33,532 nt of DNA. Source: Rhodospirillales bacterium (GTDB taxonomy: Bacteria; Pseudomonadota; Gammaproteobacteria; Burkholderiales; Burkholderiaceae_D). The position numbers and the translations under genes are program-made. The DNA is taken from the NCBI GenBank assembly GCA_903970305.1, contig CAJCID010000290.1, positions 1-33,532 of the forward strand, written 5' to 3'. The notes under the pieces are model-generated. The model was not told where the DNA came from. It saw nothing but the letters and a program-made list of their open reading frames with translations, and did no database searches. Positions within the stretch are counted from its first letter, which is position 1, and each line of letters begins with the position of its first letter. Positions 25,208-32,976 of the stretch are shown here, one piece after another.

Positions 25208-25824
25208 TGATGAAGCTCTACGGCTGCAAGGGGTGCGGCTCGGCCGCGATCGAGGCCGCGTTGCAACTGCTCGACATACCCTTTGAGAACATCCGCTGGG
25301 ATTGGGAGGATCGCGAGGGCTGGGAGAGCCTTGCGGCGATCAATCCGCTACGCCAGGTGCCCACACTCTACGTCGGACCGGGCAACGTGCTCACCGAGTC
25401 GGTGGCGATCTTGCTCTGGCTGGCCGAAATGCGACCGGAGAGCCGCTATGCGCCAGAGCGGGGCAGCCCCGAATACGGCCAGTTCCTGCGCTGGCTCGTC
25501 TTTCTGTCGGCCAACGTCTATGCCCCGATCGGCATCGGTGATTTTCCGGAGCGCTGGCTGGCCATCGAAGCCGCGCGTGCGAGCCTGCGGCACGGCACGA
25601 TCGAGCGCTCCAAGGCCGCATGGCTGCTCTTCGAAAGTTCGATCAGGCCGCAACCTTATCTGCTCGGCAACGCGCTCACCTTCCTCGATCTTTACGTCGC
25701 GATGCTGACCCGGTGGCGCCCGGGGCGCGAGTGGATCCTCGAACACTGCAAGGGGATCGGAGAGGCGGTCGCTGCCACCGAGGCCAATCCCGTGATCGCC
25801 CAGGTATGGCAAGACAACTTCTGA
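25207..25824 (+). CDS. Glutathione S-transferase family protein
   Basis: 205 residues with a thioredoxin-like N-domain: [12 protein letters not shown] carries a CxxC (C7, C10) at the active-site position, the cis-proline is P52 in RQVPTLYV, and the glutathione gamma-glutamyl contact is E64-S65 (LTESVAILLWLAE). The C-terminal helical domain has NALTFLDLYVAML. ATG 25207 overlaps the oxoprolinase stop by one base (TGATG); ATG 25210 is equally possible, both behind GAGGAGAGG. Tight coupling to an oxoprolinase suggests a joint role in glutathione or gamma-glutamyl turnover, which is inference. It differs clearly from the GST at 3295. Confidence 0.86.
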   Translation: MMKLYGCKGCGSAAIEAALQLLDIPFENIRWDWEDREGWESLAAINPLRQVPTLYVGPGNVLTESVAILLWLAEMRPESRYAPERGSPEYGQFLRWLVFLSANVYAPIGIGDFPERWLAIEAARASLRHGTIERSKAAWLLFESSIRPQPYLLGNALTFLDLYVAMLTRWRPGREWILEHCKGIGEAVAATEANPVIAQVWQDNF

Positions 25825-26513
25825 ATTCCAGATGGCCAGACGAATCCAGGATCCTCGCGTGCCTCGGGATCCTCCTTGTCCTGGCCGGCTGTCAGCCTCC
25901 TCTGGACCGCTACTGCGACTTGCGTCTTGCCTCCGGGCGCTTTGCCCTCGTGACCGAAGAGCCCAATCCCCGCATCCAACAGCGTTACAGCGCCACGGAA
26001 TTGAGCCGGCTCGACCAGCATCCCTCGAACGAAACCACCTTTGGTCTGACCAGTGCGCGCTCCCAGGCGGCCGTGCATATCGAGTTGCACGGGATCGGAA
26101 TCCCAGGGGGCGTGTGTGTCCGTCCGGACGTGCAGATGCGCCTGGGCTATAGCGAGATGCGGGTCGATCTCGCGCGCGAATTGGAACCCAACACCTGCCT
26201 CTACAACGAAATCCTCGGCCACGAGATGCGCCATGTCGGCGCCTATCGGACCTATCTGCCCGAGGCGAAGAGCCGCCTTGCCGCTGCGCTGAACGAGCGC
26301 CTGCCCGCGCCACGGGTGTTGCGCTTTGCTTCGATGCAGGAAGCGGGCAAGTACTTCGAGGACCTGCAGGACAACTGGCTGAGCCCCTTGGCCGTCTCGA
26401 CTCTCGATGGCGTCAAGGAGGCGCAATCTGCAATCGATACACCCGACGAATACGCGCGGCTCTCGAACGCCTGCCATCAGGGCTCCTCGGGCCTGCACGC
26501 AAACCCGCCCTAG
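25806..26513 (+). CDS. Lipoprotein with HExxH metalloprotease-like motif
   Basis: I do not recognise the family. The 235-residue protein has a signal with lipobox LVLAGC (Cys29), so it should be lipid-anchored and face the periplasm. At 139-143 it has HEMRH, in the setting NEILGHEMRHVGAY, which fits an HExxH zinc-peptidase helix. Cys37, Cys104 and Cys131 could form disulfides in the periplasm. No peptidoglycan-binding domain is visible. ATG 25806 overlaps the end of the GST gene by 19 bases and no later in-frame ATG or GTG precedes the lipobox, so coupling to the oxoprolinase operon is likely. Activity is not proven; the motif could be structural. Confidence 0.72.
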   Translation: MARQLLNSRWPDESRILACLGILLVLAGCQPPLDRYCDLRLASGRFALVTEEPNPRIQQRYSATELSRLDQHPSNETTFGLTSARSQAAVHIELHGIGIPGGVCVRPDVQMRLGYSEMRVDLARELEPNTCLYNEILGHEMRHVGAYRTYLPEAKSRLAAALNERLPAPRVLRFASMQEAGKYFEDLQDNWLSPLAVSTLDGVKEAQSAIDTPDEYARLSNACHQGSSGLHANPP

Positions 26514-26567
26514 AGACCTGGCTTGACGGTGAGCCCGCGTCCTCGTCCAAACGCGAAGGAGAGTCCA

Positions 26568-27011
26568 ATGGAAGAGTCAGCGAAGAACACCCCGTCAGAG
26601 CTCAATGGCCAATGCACCTGCGGCGCGGTCCACTACGGGGTGGCCGACTCCTTCGGGTACGCGATGAACTGCCACTGCTCGCAATGCCGACGGGCAACCG
26701 GCTCGGCCTTCAAGGCTTTCGCCGGCATCGAACGGGCTAAGCTTGCCGTCACAAAGGGACAAGACCTGCTCATGACCTATGGCGATGAGCATGGGCACGA
26801 CGCGCGCTGTCGGATCTGCGGATCCTACCTGTACTCGCTCGTCAACGAAGGGACTTACGTTCATGTGGCGCTCGGAACGCTGGTCGATGCGCCGTCGATC
26901 CGACCAAACTTCCACATCTTCGTGGGCTCGAAGGCGCCCTGGTTCTCGATCACGGATGATCTGCCCCAGTACCTGGAGCACTTCGATCCGAAAGGACCCC
27001 TTAACCGCTAG
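26568..27011 (+). CDS. GFA/CENP-V family zinc protein
   Basis: A 147-residue zinc-binding protein of the glutathione-dependent formaldehyde-activating-like family. Cys ligands: C16 and C18 (GQCTCGAVHY), C35, C37 and C40 (NCHCSQCRR), C81 and C84 (CRICGSYLY). The C-terminal HIFVGSKAPWFSITDDLPQY is a common family ending. GAAGGAGAG precedes ATG 26568. It is 54 bp after the lipoprotein gene and could be the end of the same transcript. It is only distantly similar to the GFA at 8928. Confidence 0.88.
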   Translation: MEESAKNTPSELNGQCTCGAVHYGVADSFGYAMNCHCSQCRRATGSAFKAFAGIERAKLAVTKGQDLLMTYGDEHGHDARCRICGSYLYSLVNEGTYVHVALGTLVDAPSIRPNFHIFVGSKAPWFSITDDLPQYLEHFDPKGPLNR

Positions 27012-27418
27012 GCCCGAGCGCACGATCCCTTTGGGGCGTCGGTGCAATGCGACCGCGCCAGCCCGATGCCAGATGGACTAGCCTCGCCGCGGGCGATCCC
27101 GGCATGAAGCGACGTTTCGCGCTCCCGGTATCGCTCGTTAATACCGCCGGTATTGGATCGCGCTACAGCAGTTCTTCAGATGGGCGGGGCGAGCCTTCTC
27201 TGGCAGTCTGGTGGCGCAGTGTTCGTTTCCGGGGAGCGGCGCCCAGCCGATCGGGTGGCTCTCTCGAAGCGAGCCGGTCGATTCGAGACCTAGAGGTGCA
27301 GCCCAAGAGGTCCAAGGCGCAGGCTTTTCGGATTCGACCGTTTCCAAACGTTTCCAAGGCAGTCGGGATCGGGAGCGGCAGTGCAGTGACCCGAGCCCAT
27401 CTTGAAAAGGGGCGCGCC
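27012..27418. other. Leader region before the DUF2339 gene
   Basis: About 407 bp without a convincing gene. The DUF2339 frame stays open through it, but the translation is Arg/Ser-rich and unlike the family, so I treat it as non-coding. It holds a perfect 15-bp palindrome (27140-27154) and a direct repeat of CGTTTCCAA near 27339-27358. Confidence 0.5.
27140..27154. promoter_or_regulatory. 15-bp palindrome upstream of DUF2339 gene
   Basis: AATACCG-C-CGGTATT is a perfect inverted repeat in the leader, with a further CGGTAT 14 bases upstream. A transcription-factor site is possible; no promoter boxes are clear around it. Confidence 0.35.
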
Positions 27419-30136
27419 ATGTTCGAGGCTCTGGTTGTTCTGCTGTGTATCGCGGTCGGCATTCTATGGAACGAATTGGCGAAAGTCCGCACGCGCCTAG
27501 ATGCGCTCGAAGACGCCTCGTCGCACGAGCCAGGCGCCATCGCCAGACCGAGGGCAATCGACTGGCCCATGCCGGAGTTCCAGCCGGTGCGCTCGCTCGC
27601 CGAGGAACCGGTTACCCTCCAACCGACAAGCCCTCTTGAGAGCCGGCAAGCCAAAGCGCAGAACGCACCGCCCGAGGAGTCCATGGTCTCAGACTCCGGA
27701 CTCGAGCGCGCTGCTGCCACGCCCACGACCCATTCCCGCTCCAGATCCATCGACAAGCCAAACGGCGAGCCGATCCCGAAGTCAATCCCGAAGTCGACCC
27801 CGAAGTCGACCCCCATGTCGGTCGCCAAGTCGGTCTCCAAAACACCCCCCACGCCCAGCGCCGGGGCCTTCACTGCAGGCCACTCGTTCACCGCGCTCCT
27901 GAAAAAGAATCTTTTTGCCGTGGCAGGCATTGGCCTTCTGCTCCTTGGATTCGCGTTTCTGTTTCGCTCCATCCACTGGAGCCTCGTCCTACCCCCTGCC
28001 GCACGCATCGGCATCGCGTGGGTCGTTGCAGGGGTCCTCGGTGCTGCTGGAATCCGTCTGTCCCCGCACAACCGGATCTGGGGTCAGCTCGCCCAGGGCG
28101 GGGCAGCGGCCATCGCCTACCTATCGATCTATGTCGCGTGCAGCGTCTACGGGCTCCTTGAGCCCCTCGTCACGCTCGGGCTTTTCGCGCTGGTGAGCGC
28201 AGCATTGGTCTGGCGCGCGCTGAGGGAAGAGTCCAAGCTCCTCGGAGGTGTCGGATTTCTCGGGGCCTATGCTGCGCCTCTTTTGGCCCTGCAGCACGCG
28301 GGGGGACTCGGATTCAATCTTTCTTATGGCCTGCTCGTGAGCACCTTTGCGCTTGGCGTGAGTCTCAGAAAGGCCTGGCTCGAAATCGGCATCCATGCGC
28401 ACCTGTGCGCCGCTGCGCTTGCCGCGCTGACCTACACGGGTAATTTCCCCCCGCTTCCCCCTGCCACCCAACAGGCCCTGCTTTGCGCCTATCTCGCCGT
28501 TTTCCTCCTCTGGTCCATCGTCTGGACCCGGCGGCTGGGCGCGAAGGGCTTCGCAGGTTTTCAAGCGAGTCAGGACGAGGCGGCCGCCCGCTCTGAAGTG
28601 CCGGTATTGATCGCGCTTTTTTTTGTGACGATCACCTGCTATCTCGGGATAGAGAGGTGGCTGCTCGACTCTGCCGACTTTGCTCTCGTGGCCGGCGCAG
28701 TGAGCCTTGGACTCGTGGCGCTCGCGCTGCCCTCCTTTGGTCTGCTCTCAAAAACCTGCCTGAAGGAGTCGGCTCTCGTGCTTGCCGCCTTGAGTGCAGC
28801 CGCCGGATGTCAGCAGACGGATTGGAGTTGGGAACTGAAGGGTCCTCTCTTATGGGCCGAAGGTGCGCTCTTGACCCTCACCACGGTACCGAGAACTGGC
28901 GTACGGGCCTGGCTCGCTCGGGCACTCGTCCTGGTCGGGTTCGTCGGCACGATCTCGGTCGACGACTACTGGATTGCCCTGTTGGCGCTCGTGGTGAGTT
29001 TCGCGATGTCGCTCTGGGGGAGCCAGGTCGCGGCGAAAGATGGCTGGCTCCACATGGTGCTCTGCGTTTTCGCGACCTGGGTCTTGGCCGCAGCGCTTGA
29101 GCAAGGTGTCTTCGGCGGCCGGAGCGACGACGGATTGCCGATCGATCTGGCAGCAGCGATTGCACTTTTTCTGGCAGCCCTTGCGAATCAGTGGTCAAAG
29201 CCTGGGGCATCAGCAATACCCAAGGCTTACAGCCTCGTCGCACTCATTGGTTGGACCGCCGTCCTTTTGACACCACCCGGGCGCGATGTGTTGCTGCAGC
29301 TGGCTCTCCTGATCGGGCCCGTCCTTGCACTGTTGGCGTGGACTCTCTGGGTCCCCGGCAGCGCCTCACGGCGCTTGACGTCGGTGCCCTTGGGGATCAC
29401 GGTCCAGGTCTTCTTCTTGATCCCGTTCCTTGTCGCCTTGAAGCAGCAAGCAAGCCCCACGACGCTTGCTGCTCTGGCGGGTCTGGGATTTGTGGGCTTT
29501 GCCTGGATGGTCGACTTGGGATTGATCCATCGGCTCTGGCGTTTGGATGCGACTCGCTCGCTCGGCCCGACTCCCGGGCTGACCTCCACCCTTGGGGTGC
29601 TCGCAGCGGCGCTTGCGCTACTGATCCCGGAACAAAAGAGCGCGCAAGCGCTGTGGCTCTCGGGCGCTGCCCTTCCTCTGGCTTGCCACGCCTGGGCCCG
29701 TTTCTCGAAGACTCCAGAGGCGAGTGTGCGAGGCGTATGCGCTGCAACGCTCGCCCTTCTCGGTGGATATTTCTGGATCGCGCTGCACTTTGGCTCGAGC
29801 GAGCACGCCTGGTTCCTGCTCACCACGAGTGAGCTTCTGCCGGTCCTGACGGCCGCGCTGGGCGTTGGATTTCTGTTCTGGAATTCGCGTCTGGGTGAGC
29901 GCCGTGCCTGGCAGGCTGCGGCGGCGATTTGCGTCGCGGCCATGGTCAAGCTCCTCTTTTCCCTGGGTGCTGCATTCCTCTCGCCCCTGGGGATTGCGGG
30001 GGCGCTACTTTGCATGGGGGCGCTGTTTCTCTTGGCGGGATACCTGGCGCCACTCCCTCCGCAACGTGAGTCCGGGGGCAAGGAGGGTCCTGCCGACGTG
30101 CCGCCGCCGGCTTCCCTTCAGGTTCCTCTCCAGTGA
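27419..30136 (+). CDS. DUF2339 polytopic membrane protein
   Basis: A 905-residue inner-membrane protein of unknown function. The family pattern is clear: one N-terminal helix (MFEALVVLLCIAVGILWNEL) followed by a short coiled coil (LAKVRTRLDALEDASS), a soluble linker with Lys-Ser-Thr-Pro repeats (about 119-145), then about 20 or more transmembrane helices from residue 165 on. The second part opens with FTALLKKNLFAVAGIGLLLLGFAFLFR and IRLSPHNRIWGQLAQGGAAAIAYLSIY, which are typical of DUF2339. I start at ATG 27419, with AAAAGGGG upstream, rather than at the distant frame start. It has no adjacent partner gene that would hint at a role. Confidence 0.85.
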   Translation: MFEALVVLLCIAVGILWNELAKVRTRLDALEDASSHEPGAIARPRAIDWPMPEFQPVRSLAEEPVTLQPTSPLESRQAKAQNAPPEESMVSDSGLERAAATPTTHSRSRSIDKPNGEPIPKSIPKSTPKSTPMSVAKSVSKTPPTPSAGAFTAGHSFTALLKKNLFAVAGIGLLLLGFAFLFRSIHWSLVLPPAARIGIAWVVAGVLGAAGIRLSPHNRIWGQLAQGGAAAIAYLSIYVACSVYGLLEPLVTLGLFALVSAALVWRALREESKLLGGVGFLGAYAAPLLALQHAGGLGFNLSYGLLVSTFALGVSLRKAWLEIGIHAHLCAAALAALTYTGNFPPLPPATQQALLCAYLAVFLLWSIVWTRRLGAKGFAGFQASQDEAAARSEVPVLIALFFVTITCYLGIERWLLDSADFALVAGAVSLGLVALALPSFGLLSKTCLKESALVLAALSAAAGCQQTDWSWELKGPLLWAEGALLTLTTVPRTGVRAWLARALVLVGFVGTISVDDYWIALLALVVSFAMSLWGSQVAAKDGWLHMVLCVFATWVLAAALEQGVFGGRSDDGLPIDLAAAIALFLAALANQWSKPGASAIPKAYSLVALIGWTAVLLTPPGRDVLLQLALLIGPVLALLAWTLWVPGSASRRLTSVPLGITVQVFFLIPFLVALKQQASPTTLAALAGLGFVGFAWMVDLGLIHRLWRLDATRSLGPTPGLTSTLGVLAAALALLIPEQKSAQALWLSGAALPLACHAWARFSKTPEASVRGVCAATLALLGGYFWIALHFGSSEHAWFLLTTSELLPVLTAALGVGFLFWNSRLGERRAWQAAAAICVAAMVKLLFSLGAAFLSPLGIAGALLCMGALFLLAGYLAPLPPQRESGGKEGPADVPPPASLQVPLQ

Positions 30137-30376
30137 CCGCGTACTAGGGCGATGTTGCGGCCGCCTGCCGGGGCCTGAAACTGCAATCGCGCGGCGGTTC
30201 AGAGTACCCGAGTGGTCCCCTCGAACGCGCGCATCTGCTTCTCAGCTCGTACGATACAATCGGATCGTGCTCGATCCGCTCGATCCGCTCGGGCCGCAAG
30301 CCCGGAGGATCGCCCGGGTCCGTGGATTTGCAGCTCTTTTCCAAGGTCGCGTGCCGCAAGGTTCGCGCACTCGTGT
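30137..30376. other. Intergenic region before the CheB-CheR gene
   Basis: A TACAAT box (30255-30260) could be a -10 for the downstream gene; no good -35 stands at 16-18 bp. The box lies inside an ACGAT/ATCGT inverted repeat (30251-30268). A 10-base tandem (GCTCGATCCG-like) follows at about 30268-30290. Confidence 0.35.
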
Positions 30377-32935
30377 ATGCCGGTCTTCCCGCCGAGTGAA
30401 CGCGACGCAACACTTCCTGACTCGACGCGCATCGTTGGGCTCGGCGCATCGGCGGGCGGGCTTGCAGTTCTGGAACAATTTCTCGCCCACGTCCCGTCGC
30501 AAAGCGGCTTGGCCTACGTGGTGGTTCAGCACTTGGACCCCACACACAAGGCCATGCTGAGCGAACTCCTGCAGAGGGCGACGCCCATGAAGGTGCGTGA
30601 GGTCACCGACTCACTGAAGGTCGAAGCCGATGCGGTCTATGTGATACCCCCCGACAGCGAGTTGACGGTCGTGGGCGGCAAACTCCACCTCACCAAACCG
30701 GTCCAGCCGCGGGGCCAGCGGCTCCCCATTGACGTCCTCTTCGCGTCCCTGGCGCGTGCTCAAGGGGAACGGTCGATCGGCGTGGTCCTCTCGGGCATGG
30801 GCTCGGACGGTACCTTGGGCTTACTCGAGATCAAGAGTCAAGGGGGTCTCACCTTGGCGCAGCAGCCCGAGTCGGCCCAGTTCGACGCGATGCCCAGGAG
30901 CGCCATCGCGGCGGGTTGCGTGGACATCGTGGCTCTGCCCGCGGAGATGCCCAAGCGCATTCTTCAGGTCGCAGGGATCCGGCATGAGCCCGGCGGTAGA
31001 ACCAGCGAGCCCGCGGCGGAAGACGGTTCTCAACCGCTGCCCGCCATCCTGGACTTGGTTCGTGCGCGAAGTAAACATGACCTGTCGTCCTATAAATCCA
31101 GCACGCTGTTGCGCCGGATCGAACGACGCGTGGCCGTCCACGGCCTTGCTTCAGTGGCGGCCTATGAAGCCTTCCTGCGCGAGAACCCGCACGAGATCGA
31201 TCTCTTGTTTGCGGAGATTCTCATTGGCGTGACCGGATTCTTCCGGGATCCCGCGGTCTGGAAGGAACTCAAGGAAAACATACTGCCCGAGTTCCTGGCC
31301 CGGCGGCCCGCAGGTGCACGGCTGCGCGCGTGGGTGGTGGGCTGCTCGACTGGCGAAGAGGCCTATTCGCTCGCAATGCTCTTCGACGAGGTCTGCGCAG
31401 GAGTCACGGGAGCCGGTCACGGTATGATACAGATCTTCGCCACGGACCTTAGTCTTGACGGGATCGCCGCGGCACGCCGCGGCCTCTATCCGGCCATCCT
31501 GACCCGTGATATGGAGCCTGAACGCGTGGCCCGATTCTTTAGCAAAAGGGGCGCGGACTTGCTCGTTGACAAGAGGATCCGCGAGATGGTGCTCTTTGCC
31601 CAGCACGACGTGATCCTGGACCCCCCCTTCACCAAACTCGATCTCCTTCTTTGCCGCAACCTCTTGATCTACTTTAACGCCGCCTTGCAGCGACGGCTCA
31701 TGCCGCTGTTCCATTACAGTCTGAAACCGGGCGGCGTGCTCGTGCTGGGCAGTGCCGAGACGGTCGGTCGCGCACAGGCCTTGTTCTCGCCCATCTCCCC
31801 GAAGTCGAGGATCTATCGCCGTAAAGACTATGCGGCCACAGCCGCCCTCGTCGATTTCCCGATCAATCGCCTTCAATTCTCGCGCCCCAGTGCGCAGGAG
31901 TCTGCCTTGGATCACCCGAGCTCTGCGATCGACAACCTCCAGTTCCTCGCCGACCAGATTCTGCTGAAGGAATTCGCGCCACCCGCAGTGCTGGTCAACG
32001 AACGGGGTGACATCGTCTATATCAGCGGGCGCACGGGCCGGTATCTCGAGCCCGCCGCAGGCAAGGCAAATTGGAACATCCACGTCATGGCACGCCCGGG
32101 GATCCGCACGCAATTGGCGGTTGCCCTCAGGCAAGTCTTGCAGGACAAGAAGTCGGTCGAGTTGAATGATCTGCGCATCGAGGAGGATCCCGGGCGCCCG
32201 GTGCACATCATGGTCGAAGCGATCCAGGAACCCAAGGCACTCGCCGGTATGGTCATGATCGTGTTTCGGGAGGCTCCGGAGGCAGCCCCGGGCAAATCCC
32301 CAAGGCGGCGGCAAGCGCGGGGCGGTGACCCGACACTGGCCGCGGAACTCGAGCGTGCGCGCGAGGAGATCAGGGCTCTGCGGCAGGAGATGAGCGCCTC
32401 CTCCGAGGAATTGCAGGCGACCAACGAGGAGCTGCAATCGACCAACGAGGAGCTCCAATCGGCCAACGAGGAGCTCACCACCTCCAAAGAGGAAGCGCAG
32501 TCGATGAACGAGGAACTGCAGACGATCAATGGCGAGCTCCAGTCCAAGCTGGACGATCTCGCCCTGGCGCAGAGCGATATGCAGAATCTTCTGAACAGTA
32601 CGAACATCGCAACCTTGTTCCTCGATAGCGAGTTGCAGGTGAGACGCTTCACCGACAAGGCCATTGACATCTTTCATCTGCGCGAAGGCGATGTCGGCAG
32701 GCCCCTGAGCGATCTGGCCAGCATGCTCATCTATCCCGAACTCCATGCGGATGCGAAGGAGACGTTGCGCACGCTCGTGCCTTCGGAGAAAGAGGTCGCG
32801 ACGACAGAAGGCAGGTGGTACTCGGTGCGCATCATGCCCTATCGCACGCTTGCCAACGTCATCCAGGGCGCGGTGATCACCTTTTTCGACATCAGCGCAG
32901 CCAAGGAACTTGAGTCCCGTTTGCGCAAGGTTTAA
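30377..32935 (+). CDS. CheB-CheR fusion chemotaxis-type sensor with PAS domains
   Basis: 852 residues from ATG 30377. The CheB methylesterase domain has its triad: Ser25 (GLGASAGG), His52 (VVQHLDP), Asp144 (GMGSDGT). There is no receiver domain before it. The CheR methyltransferase follows (about 218-480), with SYKSSTLLRRIERR, the SAM site VVGCSTGEEAYSLAM (about 317-331) and LLCRNLLIYFN (about 425). A PAS-like domain lies at about 530-640, a coiled coil of repeated ELQxTNE heptads at about 655-730, and a second PAS domain at 740-850. No histidine-kinase domain is present. It probably controls a receptor or kinase through methylation-like chemistry. The next gene, 41 bp on, is a PAS protein of the kind that usually accompanies these fusions. 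Confidence 0.9.
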   Translation: MPVFPPSERDATLPDSTRIVGLGASAGGLAVLEQFLAHVPSQSGLAYVVVQHLDPTHKAMLSELLQRATPMKVREVTDSLKVEADAVYVIPPDSELTVVGGKLHLTKPVQPRGQRLPIDVLFASLARAQGERSIGVVLSGMGSDGTLGLLEIKSQGGLTLAQQPESAQFDAMPRSAIAAGCVDIVALPAEMPKRILQVAGIRHEPGGRTSEPAAEDGSQPLPAILDLVRARSKHDLSSYKSSTLLRRIERRVAVHGLASVAAYEAFLRENPHEIDLLFAEILIGVTGFFRDPAVWKELKENILPEFLARRPAGARLRAWVVGCSTGEEAYSLAMLFDEVCAGVTGAGHGMIQIFATDLSLDGIAAARRGLYPAILTRDMEPERVARFFSKRGADLLVDKRIREMVLFAQHDVILDPPFTKLDLLLCRNLLIYFNAALQRRLMPLFHYSLKPGGVLVLGSAETVGRAQALFSPISPKSRIYRRKDYAATAALVDFPINRLQFSRPSAQESALDHPSSAIDNLQFLADQILLKEFAPPAVLVNERGDIVYISGRTGRYLEPAAGKANWNIHVMARPGIRTQLAVALRQVLQDKKSVELNDLRIEEDPGRPVHIMVEAIQEPKALAGMVMIVFREAPEAAPGKSPRRRQARGGDPTLAAELERAREEIRALRQEMSASSEELQATNEELQSTNEELQSANEELTTSKEEAQSMNEELQTINGELQSKLDDLALAQSDMQNLLNSTNIATLFLDSELQVRRFTDKAIDIFHLREGDVGRPLSDLASMLIYPELHADAKETLRTLVPSEKEVATTEGRWYSVRIMPYRTLANVIQGAVITFFDISAAKELESRLRKV
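32402..32480 (+). repeat. 21-bp coding repeats in the coiled coil
   Basis: Three to four successive copies of a 21-base unit (GAGGAGCTGCAATCGACCAA-like) encode EELQ(S/A)(T/A)N heptads. Such heptad units are common in CheB-CheR fusions, where their number sets linker length. Confidence 0.75.
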
Positions 32936-32976
32936 AGTCTGTAACGGTCTGTAGTTAACGAGGAGACCCTCCCACC

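Noticed and set aside
27047-27418. Upstream extension of the DUF2339 protein by 124 residues
   Set aside because: The translation is Arg/Ser-rich and unlike the family; ATG 27419 has a ribosome site and begins the typical first helix.
27776-27850. CRISPR-like or regulatory tandem repeat in the DUF2339 gene
   Set aside because: It is an in-frame Lys-Ser-x-Pro linker repeat without spacers; no cas genes or CRISPR array occur in the window.
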